Assembly: GCF_900167005.1 (NCBI RefSeq)
Contig: NZ_FUXW01000013.1
Coordinates: 1-56,033 of the forward strand
Source of the DNA: Butyricicoccus pullicaecorum DSM 23266
Lineage (GTDB): Bacteria > Bacillota > Clostridia > Oscillospirales > Butyricicoccaceae
Reading direction: 5' to 3'
DNA length: 56,033 nt
The position numbers and the translations under genes are program-made. Under the pieces are notes generated by a model that had not been told where the DNA came from, made no database searches, and worked only from the letters and a program-made list of their open reading frames with translations. Each line of letters begins with the position of its first letter. Within the stretch, counting starts at the first letter, position 1. Of this stretch, positions 16,659 to 23,534 are shown one piece after another.

Positions 16659-17176
16659 GCACCGCACCCAACGCTAAAGCTTTCGCCGGCCTTTCTCGAA
16701 AGGCCGCGGAGTCTTGAGGCAGAGCCTCAAGTCGCATCCCGCAGGATGCGAAATCCCCTTTTGATTTTCCCGATCCCCCGCGAGGGAAAATCAACTAAAA
16801 TTAAAAAATAATCGCGCTCCGCAGAGCGCGACATACTCCGCGCACAAAGTGCGCTCATGAAAACCGTTCCTTTGGGAACGGTTTTCCTTTTGTACTTTAC
16901 CCAAACTGCGGACGAACAGATTGAGGGTGTGCAGAAGGGTTTAGGGAGAGGCGTCCGTTTCCAAAGAAACGGACGCCATGAGCGCACTTTGTGCGCGAGA
17001 GATTGCGCCGCCTGCGGGCGGCGCTTTTATTTTCTATTTTAGTTGATTCCGGTCGTTGACCGGAATCAAAGGGGGAATTTCGCGGCTTGCGAGCCGCGAC
17101 TCAGGGCGCTGCCCTGAGAACCCGCAAGCCTTTCGAGAAAGGCTTGAGCGAAAGCTTTAATTATGGGTGCGGTGCT
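16659..17176. repeat. R1 repeat, copy 7 (longest, two full arms)
   Basis: This is the most complete copy, about 518 bases. Left: GCACCGCACCC, CCTTTCTCGAAAGG, CTTGAGGCAGAGCCTCAAG, CGCATCCCGCAGGATGCG, GATTTTCCC, CGCGCTCCGCAGAGCGCG, GCGCACAAAGTGCGC and AACCGTTCC. The centre is a unique spacer. Right: GGCGTCCGTTTCC/GGAAACGGACGCC, GCGCACTTTGTGCGC, GCCGCCTGCGGGCGGC, GATTCCGGTC, CGGCTTGCGAGCCG, CTCAGGGC, CCTTTCGAGAAAGG and GGTGCGGTGC. Module order on the right is the mirror of the left. The element starts at the upstream gene's stop codon. Bases 17177-17246 carry only the rnhA leader. Confidence 0.9.
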
Positions 17177-17246
17177 GGTCGTTTCGCTTTTCTTTTCCCC
17201 GATTTCTTGCTATACTATAAAAAAACGCGAGTGCGGAGGACAACGC

Positions 17247-17687
17247 ATGAAACAGGTAACGATTTACACCGACGGTGCGTGCTCGGGCAATCCGGGACCC
17301 GGCGGTTGGGGAGCAATTTTGCAATACGGCACGGCAAAAAAGGAGATTTCGGGCGGCGACCCGATGACGACCAATAATAAAATGGAACTCATGGGCGTCA
17401 TTTCCGCCCTGGAGCTGCTTAAAGAGCCGTGCAAGATCGATCTTTATTCCGATTCCAAGTACGTCATCGACGGCATCACCAAGGGTTGGGCGAAGGGCTG
17501 GAAGGCACGCGGCTGGAAGAAAGCGGATAAGACCCCGGCGAAGAATCCCGAGCTGTGGGACAGACTGCTGGGGCTGTTAGAGGTGCACGCGGTAACATTT
17601 CATTGGGTAAAGGGGCATGCGGACAATCCATATAATAACCGCTGCGACGAGCTTGCGGTAGCAGAATGGAAGAAGTACCGCGCATAA
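17247..17687 (+). CDS. rnhA: Ribonuclease HI
   Basis: RNase HI cuts the RNA strand of RNA-DNA hybrids. The 146-residue protein carries the acidic catalytic set: Asp9 in [16 protein letters not shown], a Glu in [14 protein letters not shown], an Asp in [12 protein letters not shown] and a final Asp in NRCDELA, plus the catalytic-loop His in VKGHADN. Only the part from [10 protein letters not shown] belongs; the frame is open upstream but GGAGGA at 17235-17240 fixes the ATG at 17247. A TATACTATAAAA stretch lies upstream as a possible -10 region. A hairpin terminator follows. Confidence 0.96.
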   Translation: MKQVTIYTDGACSGNPGPGGWGAILQYGTAKKEISGGDPMTTNNKMELMGVISALELLKEPCKIDLYSDSKYVIDGITKGWAKGWKARGWKKADKTPAKNPELWDRLLGLLEVHAVTFHWVKGHADNPYNNRCDELAVAEWKKYRA

Positions 17688-17713
17688 TTTGACAAAAGAA
17701 CTTGCGGAAGAAC

Positions 17714-17758
17714 GTCCACCGGGAGAGAGACCGAGCAGTCTTTCACCGGTGGACTTTT
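17714..17758 (+). terminator. Terminator after rnhA
   Basis: GTCCACCGG (17714-17722) pairs with CCGGTGGAC (17746-17754), followed by TTTT. An inner imperfect stem (GAGAC/GTCTT) extends the hairpin. Confidence 0.75.
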
Positions 17759-17883
17759 CACAGAGTTGTCCAAAATTGCGGCTTTTGCGGGAGGATTTTC
17801 CGTTTAGATTGGGAGCGTGTCGCAATTGTTAAAAATTTATGCAAGTGAAATATAAAAATCCTGCAAAAATGTGAAAATAGCCA

Positions 17884-17912
17884 TTGACGGCGGGGGCATT
17901 TGCGAGTATGAT
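17884..17912 (+). promoter_or_regulatory. Promoter of the DUF4914-type gene
   Basis: TTGACG (17884-17889) and TATGAT (17907-17912) are 17 bases apart. The leader to the start at 18020 is about 100 bases and contains GC-rich palindromic patches (GCGGCCGC). Confidence 0.75.
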
Positions 17913-18019
17913 AATATCAGGAGTGAATTGGAACACCGGCGCGGAGCTTTTCGGCGCTGTGTGTTTACATCCCGCGGCCGCGGCGAGCGTCCGGCGGGCC
18001 CGGTAAGGAGGACCTGAAT

Positions 18020-19891
18020 ATGCATCGATTTTTGAAGAAGTTCACATGGACGCCTGAGCTGATCGAACTACTGGACGAGTGCAAGGGCGTGTACGTACCC
18101 ACCAGCAAGCAGGAGCTGTACGAGTCGGTATTCGGTACCGGCCGTTCGGGTAAGTACGATGTCGTATATGACGTAGCAGGCCGCGGTGAGGTGTGTGAAG
18201 CGACCGTCGTACGCGCAAAGAACGGCGTAGTCGTCAACTACCCTGAGGATTACATGCGCCGTCGCGATCCCGACTGCATGCGCATCGGTGATGACAAGCC
18301 GACCGACAAGCCGCGCTTTAAGGATGTTTACGGTTATGACTTTGCAAAGTGCAAGGCAGATACCCTGAATTGGCTCAAGACTCAGGAACTGATCGTGATG
18401 CCCTTCAGTTCGGGCGGCAACGCATACGGTTACGGTTCTATGCTGATTTGCCCGCGCAACGCAGCATTCTTTGCGTATGCAATGGCAAACCTGCAGGGCT
18501 TTGTCTCTGCTGAGGAGTCCGAGGGCTTCAAGCCCCGCGCGATCGTTTACGTAGCGCCTCCGTTCCGTCATACCCACTTCAATGGCCGTCAGGTTGTCGT
18601 ACACAACCGCCTCGACGACTGCCATGAAGTATTCTCTTATAATCTGTATCCCGGCCCGTCTGCAAAGAAGGGCGTATACTCTGTCCTGCTGGACATCGGC
18701 GAGCAGGAAAACTGGGTCACTGCACACGCATCGTGCGGCAGAATGGTCACCCAATACGATAACGAGCTGGTTATCATGCACGAGGGCGCATCGGGCGGCG
18801 GTAAGAGCGAGATGCTGCAGGACATCGCACGCACCGAAGATGGTCGTGTCGTCCTGTCCACCAACACCGTGACCGGTGAGCAGACGCTCATGAACATGGG
18901 CCGCACCAGCCACATCGAGCCGGTGTGCGATGATATGGCAACCTGCTACCCGTCTCTCCAGAACGACAGCGGCAAGCTGGTACTGGTAGACGGTGAGGAC
19001 GGCTGGTTCCTGCGCATGGACGGCGTTACCCACTACGGCTGTGACCCGGTATACGAGCGCATCTGCACCGAGCCGGACGAGCCGCTGGTATTCTTCAACA
19101 TTCAGGGCGTGGTCGGCGCGACCAGCCTGATCTGGGAGCACACGCTGGATTCTGACGGCAAGCCCTGCCCGAACCCGCGTGCGATCGTTCCGCGTTCCAA
19201 GGTACCGCACATCGTCAACGAGCCGGTCGAGGTCGACATTCGCTCGTTTGGTACTCGTATGCCCCCCTCTACCCGTGAGAACCCGAACTACGGTATTATG
19301 GGTATGCTGCACTTCATCCCGCCCGCACTGGCATGGCTGTGGCGACTGGTCGCACCGCGCGGCTTTAAGAACCCGTCCATCGTTGGCGGCGGCGAGCTGA
19401 AGAGCGAGGGCGTAGGCTCTTACTGGCCGTTTGCAACCGGTCTGCGTGTTAAGCAGGCGAACCTGCTGCTCCAGCAGATTGTAAGCTGCCCGAACACCCG
19501 TTATGTTCTGATTCCGAACCAGCACATCGGCGTATACCATGTCGGCTTCTCCGCTGAATGGATCAGCCGTGAATGGCTGGCACGTCATAACGGCCATGTT
19601 AAGAAGGATAAGCTCGAGCCGGCACGCTGCCCGCTGCTCGGTTACGCACTCAAGGAAATGGTAATTGAGGGCCAGCCCATCCGTTCCAAGTACCTGCGCA
19701 CTGAGACTCAGGATCGCATGGGTAAGGACGGCTACGATGCAGGCGCAAAGATCCTGACCGATTTCTTTGCCAAGGAGCTGGATAAGTTCTATACCGACGA
19801 TCTGGACCCGCTGGGTCGTGAGATCATCGATTGCTTCCGCCGCGGCGGCACGATCGAGGACTATTGCAAGCTCACCCCGATGAAGCTGTAA
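18020..19891 (+). CDS. DUF4914-type protein with PEP-carboxykinase-like motifs
   Basis: A 623-residue soluble protein I recognise as DUF4914-like, a family without assigned function. Its motifs follow ATP-dependent PEP carboxykinase in order: TGRSGKYDVV (40-49; PEPCK TGRSPKDKY), KKGVYSV (216-222; PEPCK metal-ligand Lys in KKGLFSV), AHASC (235-239; PEPCK metal-ligand His), P-loop GASGGGKS (256-263), VDGEDGW (323-329; PEPCK GDDEHGW) and NPRAIVP (385-391; PEPCK NTRVSYP Arg). The family comparison is from memory and the homology is inference. AAGGAGG precedes the ATG. It is monocistronic, with a good promoter and a terminator. Substrate and reaction are unknown; the long C-terminal part beyond 400 is unlike PEPCK as I know it. 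Confidence 0.85.
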   Translation: MHRFLKKFTWTPELIELLDECKGVYVPTSKQELYESVFGTGRSGKYDVVYDVAGRGEVCEATVVRAKNGVVVNYPEDYMRRRDPDCMRIGDDKPTDKPRFKDVYGYDFAKCKADTLNWLKTQELIVMPFSSGGNAYGYGSMLICPRNAAFFAYAMANLQGFVSAEESEGFKPRAIVYVAPPFRHTHFNGRQVVVHNRLDDCHEVFSYNLYPGPSAKKGVYSVLLDIGEQENWVTAHASCGRMVTQYDNELVIMHEGASGGGKSEMLQDIARTEDGRVVLSTNTVTGEQTLMNMGRTSHIEPVCDDMATCYPSLQNDSGKLVLVDGEDGWFLRMDGVTHYGCDPVYERICTEPDEPLVFFNIQGVVGATSLIWEHTLDSDGKPCPNPRAIVPRSKVPHIVNEPVEVDIRSFGTRMPPSTRENPNYGIMGMLHFIPPALAWLWRLVAPRGFKNPSIVGGGELKSEGVGSYWPFATGLRVKQANLLLQQIVSCPNTRYVLIPNQHIGVYHVGFSAEWISREWLARHNGHVKKDKLEPARCPLLGYALKEMVIEGQPIRSKYLRTETQDRMGKDGYDAGAKILTDFFAKELDKFYTDDLDPLGREIIDCFRRGGTIEDYCKLTPMKL

Positions 19892-19902
19892 GAGAGAAAA
19901 AG

Positions 19903-19936
19903 AAAAGACCGAGGAAGAAATTCCCCGGTCTTTTTT
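19903..19936 (+). terminator. Terminator after the DUF4914-type gene
   Basis: AAAAGACCG (19903-19911) pairs with CGGTCTTTT (19926-19934), and the T run continues. It lies about 12 bases after the stop. Confidence 0.8.
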
Positions 19937-19950
19937 GTAAAGAAAACCAC

Positions 19951-20420
19951 CGCACCCCTAATGGAAGCTTTCGCCGGCCTTTCTCGAAAGGCCGCGGGTT
20001 CTCAGGGCAGAGCCCTGAGCCGCGCTCCGCAGAGCGCGGAATCCCCTTTTGATTCCCGGTGTCCGACCCGGGAATCAATAAACTCTCGTTTTAACCGCCC
20101 GTCGCAACGGGCGGAATCCCCTCTTGATTCCGGTCAAAGACCGGAATCAACCAAAATAAAAAGAAAAAGCGCCGCCCGCAGGCGGCAAGACTCTTTCGCG
20201 CACAAAGTGCGCTCATGGAAAAGACCGTCCCTTCGGACGGTCTTTTCAGAGAATTTCGCTCGCTGCGGCGAGTGATTATTTTTTTGTTTTAGTTGATTTT
20301 CGCAAGGCGAAAATCAAAAAGAGAGTTCCGCGTCCTGCGGGACGCGTCTTAGGGCTCTGCCCTAAGAACCCGCAAACCTTTGAAAAGGTTTGATCGAAAC
20401 TTCAATTATGGCTGCGGTGC
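19951..20420. repeat. R1 repeat, copy 8
   Basis: It lies between the convergent 3' ends of the DUF4914-type gene and the ferredoxin gene. Outer ends are CACCGCACCCC and GGCTGCGGTGC. Modules include GGCCTTTCTCGAAAGGCC, CTCAGGGC, CGCGCTCCGCAGAGCGCG, GATTCCCGG, an extra CCGCCCGTCGCAACGGGCGG with GATTCCGGTC, GCCGCCCGCAGGCGGC, GCGCACAAAGTGCGC, AAGACCGTCC, CGCTCGCTGCGGCGAGTG, GATTTTCGC and CGTCCTGCGGGACG. Confidence 0.88.
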
Positions 20421-20438
20421 CGATTTTGAGCATGAAAA

Positions 20439-20464
20439 AACCTCTCTGCACGGACAGAGAGGTT
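20439..20464 (-). terminator. Terminator of the ferredoxin gene
   Basis: On the minus strand AACCTCTCTG (20464-20455) and CAGAGAGGTT (20448-20439) form a perfect 10-bp stem, followed by a T run. Confidence 0.9.
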
Positions 20465-20494
20465 TCTCATTTTTTTCAGATATCCTTCAGGAAA

Positions 20495-20665
20495 TTAGCC
20501 CTGAGAGATAGCACCTACGGGGCAAGCACCAGCGCAGGTACCGCAGTCAACGCAAGCGTCAGCGTTGATTACGTACTGGCCGTCACCCTCGGAGATTGCG
20601 CCTACCGGGCACTCACCTGCGCAGGAACCGCAGCTGATGCAAGCGCCAGAAATTACGTATGCCAT
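20495..20665 (-). CDS. 2[4Fe-4S] ferredoxin
   Basis: A 56-residue electron carrier of clostridial type. The sequence begins MAYVISGACISCGSCAGECP and its second half repeats the pattern as ACVDCGTCAGACP. The two CxxCxxCxxxCP motifs bind two [4Fe-4S] clusters (first set Cys9, 12, 15, 19). GGAGGTG lies 8 bases before the ATG. The gene is monocistronic with its own terminator and is convergent with the DUF4914-type gene. Such low-potential ferredoxins serve pyruvate:ferredoxin oxidoreductase, hydrogenases and electron-bifurcating Bcd/Etf, all expected in this physiology. Confidence 0.97.
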   Translation of the reverse strand: MAYVISGACISCGSCAGECPVGAISEGDGQYVINADACVDCGTCAGACPVGAISQG

Positions 20666-20789
20666 GGGAATAGCACCTCCAATTCAAATTACATACTTAT
20701 TCTATCATAAGATTTCAAAAAGGCAAGTGTTTTGCTTAATGTTAGCTATATGCAACTTGAAAGGGGTCGGAAAAGTTCCAAAATCTGAC

Positions 20790-20854
20790 GTTTCCCACTC
20801 CCCAGCGAGGGGTATACTAAGGTCAGAAAGGTCAGAAGGTCAGAAAAAGGTCAA
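20790..20854 (+). promoter_or_regulatory. Upstream ctsR promoter (possibly sigma-B-like) with CtsR-type repeats
   Basis: GTTTCC (20790-20795) and GGGTAT (20810-20815), 14 bases apart, resemble the sigma-B consensus GTTTAA-N12-14-GGGTAT. TATACT (20813-20818) overlaps and could be a plain -10. Four GGTCAG/GGTCAA repeats start at 20821, 20830, 20838 and 20849, right at the expected transcription start. The sigma assignment is tentative. Confidence 0.45.
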
Positions 20855-20936
20855 GAAAATGAAAAAGTGAGAAAAAACGAGATTCAGAGAGAAAACAAGA
20901 GATAACACCGGATTCTGTAAAACAGATCGAACGCAA

Positions 20937-21018
20937 AGGTCAGAAAAGATCAGAAATTTCGCTTGCAATTTTGGCGGGAAGGATTATAATAAGAATCACA
21001 AGGTCAGGAAAGGTCAGG
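20937..21018 (+). promoter_or_regulatory. Main ctsR promoter with two CtsR operators
   Basis: TTGCAA (20963-20968) and TATAAT (20985-20990) are 16 bases apart. Direct repeats GGTCAGAAAA-GATCAGAAA (20938-20956) lie just upstream of the -35, and GGTCAGGAAA-GGTCAGGAA (21002-21020) just downstream of the start. The exact 10-bp period matches the CtsR tandem heptad operator (RGTCAAA-NAN-RGTCAAA), with G for A at position 6. Autorepression by CtsR is the expected reading. Confidence 0.8.
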
Positions 21019-21060
21019 AACCGAACCAAAGCCTTGAGAAAAAGAAACGAGGTCACGCTT

Positions 21061-21513
21061 ATGAAAATGTCAGATACGATCGCAGCCTTTATTATGGACT
21101 GCTTATCCGATGGCGGCGGTGTCGCGGAATTACAGCGGCGCGGCTTGGCCGAGCGGTTTTCCTGCGTGCCCAGCCAGATCAACTACGTCATCGAGACCCG
21201 CTTCACCCCGGAAAACGGCTATCTGGTCGAGTCCCGGCGCGGAGGCGGCGGATATATCCGCATCGTGCGCGTACAGGATGATAAACAGCGCATGCTGCTC
21301 GAGGCCGCACGGGCGGCGGGCGGACAGCTGACACAGAACGAAGCCGCAAGACTCATCCGTTCGTTCCTGTCTATCGGCCTGCTGACCACCCGCGAGGGAA
21401 AATTGCTGATGGGAGCCTGCACCGACGGTGCGCTGTCCGAGATTCCCCCGGAGCACCGCGACCGCATCCGTGCAGCCGTGTTCCGGTGCGCGATCCTGGG
21501 CATCACCACTTAA
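21061..21513 (+). CDS. ctsR: Transcriptional repressor of class III heat-shock genes CtsR
   Basis: CtsR represses clp genes by binding tandem GGTCAAA repeats and is inactivated at high temperature or by McsB. The 150-residue length is standard. The N-terminal winged helix contains FSCVPSQINYVIETRFTPENGYLVESRRGGGGYIRI, with the glycine-rich thermosensor wing RGGGGYIRI. The ATG at 21061 is preceded by CGAGGT; an ATG two codons later is possible. It is the first gene of ctsR-mcsA-mcsB-(R1-9)-clpC and has CtsR-type repeats in its own promoter. Confidence 0.97.
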   Translation: MKMSDTIAAFIMDCLSDGGGVAELQRRGLAERFSCVPSQINYVIETRFTPENGYLVESRRGGGGYIRIVRVQDDKQRMLLEAARAAGGQLTQNEAARLIRSFLSIGLLTTREGKLLMGACTDGALSEIPPEHRDRIRAAVFRCAILGITT

Positions 21514-21567
21514 AATAACGTTGTAAACAAAATCTTTTCGTGTATAGATCAAAGGAGTTGAGCCTTT

Positions 21568-22119
21568 ATGCTGTGTCAGAACTGTGGTAAGAATGAAGCC
21601 ACCATGTATTTCAGACAGACGGTCAACGGGCAGACCAAAGAGATGCATCTGTGCCCGGAATGTGCCGATCAGCTGGGCGTAAACAATCAGTTCGCCCAAA
21701 ATTTCCATTCCAGTTTCGCAAAACCGTTCGGTTCGTGGTTTGACGACGATCCGTTTTTCACCCAGCCGTTCCAGTCGCTGTTCGGCGCACCGTTTTCGCA
21801 GACCGCACAGCTTGGCGGCGGCAGACGCTGCCCGACGTGCGGCATGACCGAATCGGAATTGCAGCGGAGTGGCCGCGCAGGCTGCGCCGACTGCTATAAG
21901 ACCTTCGAGGACATCTTAACGCCGTACATCCGCAAGCTGCAAGGCGCGACCGCACACGTCGGCCAGGCGCCCAAGGCACAAAACGATGCACAGCCTGTGG
22001 AAAACCCGACGACCTCGCTCAAGCAGAAACTGACCGAAGCCATCAAACAGGAAAATTATGAGGAGGCCGCGCGGCTGCGCGACGAAATTCGTCGATTGGA
22101 GGGTGAAAACCATGCGTAA
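21568..22119 (+). CDS. mcsA: McsA, zinc-binding activator of the McsB arginine kinase
   Basis: The 183-residue McsA activates McsB and modulates CtsR. Zinc ligands are visible as CQNC (3-6) and CPEC near residue 33 in the N-terminal finger, and as CPTC and CADC in the second. A UvrB/UvrC-like motif near the C-terminus (KQENYEEAARLRDEIRRLE) mediates protein contacts. AAGGAGTTG precedes the ATG. The stop overlaps the mcsB start by 8 bases, typical of coupled translation. The middle (about 45-85) is Phe/Gln-rich and probably flexible. Confidence 0.96.
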   Translation: MLCQNCGKNEATMYFRQTVNGQTKEMHLCPECADQLGVNNQFAQNFHSSFAKPFGSWFDDDPFFTQPFQSLFGAPFSQTAQLGGGRRCPTCGMTESELQRSGRAGCADCYKTFEDILTPYIRKLQGATAHVGQAPKAQNDAQPVENPTTSLKQKLTEAIKQENYEEAARLRDEIRRLEGENHA

Positions 22120-23119
22120 TTATGCCATTCACGGCGGCTTTACCGGACTTGCCGCTTCTACTCGCGTCCGTCTGGCGCGTAACGTCAAGGGTTACCCCTA
22201 CCGCAATTTAACACCCGGTCAGCTGACCGAGATCGCAAATAAGGTCTGGGACGCACTCTCTGCCGCACCGGCAGTCGCAAACGGCCTGCACATGACCGAT
22301 GTCCGCGCAGGCAGTCAGGAAGCCATGCAGCTGATTGAAAAACACATGATTTCCCCGGAGTTTGCCAAGAAGGGCGGCAAGCTGATCGCCTCGGACAGCG
22401 GCGATATCGCCATTATGCTGGGCGAGGAAGATCACATCCGTTTGCAGGTCATGGGCACCGGCTTGTGCCCCAAGGAGTGCATGGAGACGGCAAAACGCAT
22501 TGCCGATCTGATCGAAAACCGTGTCCCCTTTGATTACAGCGACCAGCTGGGCTACCTCACCGCTTGCCCGTCCAATCTGGGCACCGGCTTGCGCGTGTCG
22601 GTTATGCTCCACCTGCCTGTTTTGACCCAGTCTGGCGCAGCGGAACGACTGGTCGGCTGGGCTGCTCGACAGGGCTTCACCGTGCGCGGTGCGTACGGCG
22701 AGGGCACTCGCGCCGCAGGCGGTTTCTATCAGATTTCCAACCAGATCACTCTGGGTCTCAGTGAGGACGCAATTGTCGATAAACTCATCACCGCCGCAAC
22801 CGAGGTCATCGATCAGGAGAAAAAGGCACGCGAACAGCTCAGAAGTCAGAACGAAGATGCTCTATTTGACCGTATCGCTCGCTCGGCTGGCGTCCTGCGC
22901 CACGCAAGATTGCTGCCCAGTCAGGAAGCAGTCACCTGTATTTCCGATGTGCTTATCGGCTTGCAGATGGGTTATCTGACCGGCGTTTCCCCGGAAGAAC
23001 TCATCGAGACAGAACAGATGACCCAACCGGCTCTGATCGCCGGCGCTCCGCATGAACGCGACCGCGTCCGCGCACAGAAATTGCGTGAAGTCACTGAGAA
23101 CTTGAGAATTCAGGGCTAA
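22112..23119 (+). CDS. mcsB: Protein arginine kinase McsB
   Basis: McsB phosphorylates arginines, marking proteins for ClpCP degradation and releasing CtsR from DNA. The 335-residue protein has the phosphagen-kinase fold: RVRLARNVKGYPYRN (18-31), an acidic/His block GEEDHIRLQ, and the active-site loop ACPSNLGTGLRVSV around Cys152. The ATG at 22112 overlaps the mcsA stop and has GGAGGG upstream. R1-9 starts right after the stop and separates it from clpC, which is unusual for this operon. Confidence 0.97.
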   Translation: MRNYAIHGGFTGLAASTRVRLARNVKGYPYRNLTPGQLTEIANKVWDALSAAPAVANGLHMTDVRAGSQEAMQLIEKHMISPEFAKKGGKLIASDSGDIAIMLGEEDHIRLQVMGTGLCPKECMETAKRIADLIENRVPFDYSDQLGYLTACPSNLGTGLRVSVMLHLPVLTQSGAAERLVGWAARQGFTVRGAYGEGTRAAGGFYQISNQITLGLSEDAIVDKLITAATEVIDQEKKAREQLRSQNEDALFDRIARSAGVLRHARLLPSQEAVTCISDVLIGLQMGYLTGVSPEELIETEQMTQPALIAGAPHERDRVRAQKLREVTENLRIQG

Positions 23120-23484
23120 GTACGCACCCCTAATTAAAGCTTTCGCCAGCCTTTCTCGAAAGGCTGCGGGTTCTCAGGGCAGAGCCCTGAGACGCGCTCC
23201 GGCCCGTAGGTCACTATCCTTATTTCCGCGCTGTGCGCGGATAAAATGAGTGCTAGAGCGCGGAACTCCCCTCTTGAAACCCGGTGTCCGACCCGGGTTT
23301 CAACCCAAAAATAACAAAAAAAGCGCGACCAGCGGGTCGCGCTTCTCATGAAAATTTTTGTTGATTCCGGCTGAGGCCGGAATCAAGAAGAGATTTCGCC
23401 ATCTGCGGATGGCGACCAGGTTCCACCTGGACGGGCCAGGCTGCGCGCCTGGACTGCGCCGGGCCGCAGGCCCGGACCCATTTT
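23120..23484. repeat. R1 repeat, copy 9, between mcsB and clpC
   Basis: Left end GTACGCACCCC, then CCTTTCTCGAAAGG and CTCAGGGC. The next stem, CGCGCTCC...AGAGCGCG, is interrupted by about 50-60 unique bases (23202-23258) that contain TCCGCGCTGTGCGCGGA. Then come GAAACCCGG, GCGCGACCAGCGGGTCGCGC, GATTCCGGC, CGCCATCTGCGGATGGCG, CCAGGTTCCACCTGG and GGGCCGCAGGCCC stems. There is no terminal GGTGCGGTGC at the right. Bases 23485-23534 hold only the clpC leader. Confidence 0.8.
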
Positions 23485-23534
23485 AAATTCAATCCTAAAT
23501 TTACGTTTTTCTCTCCCGAAAGGAGTGTATCTAT

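Noticed and set aside
18068-19597. A 509-codon open frame antisense to the DUF4914-type gene
   Set aside because: It is a shadow of GC-rich codons on the other strand. It lacks a ribosome-binding site and recognisable domains, and the plus-strand protein has clear motifs and a promoter.
20743-20757. AGCTATATGCAAC shared with the region before bcd (53602)
   Set aside because: A 13-base match is expected by chance several times in a window of this size.
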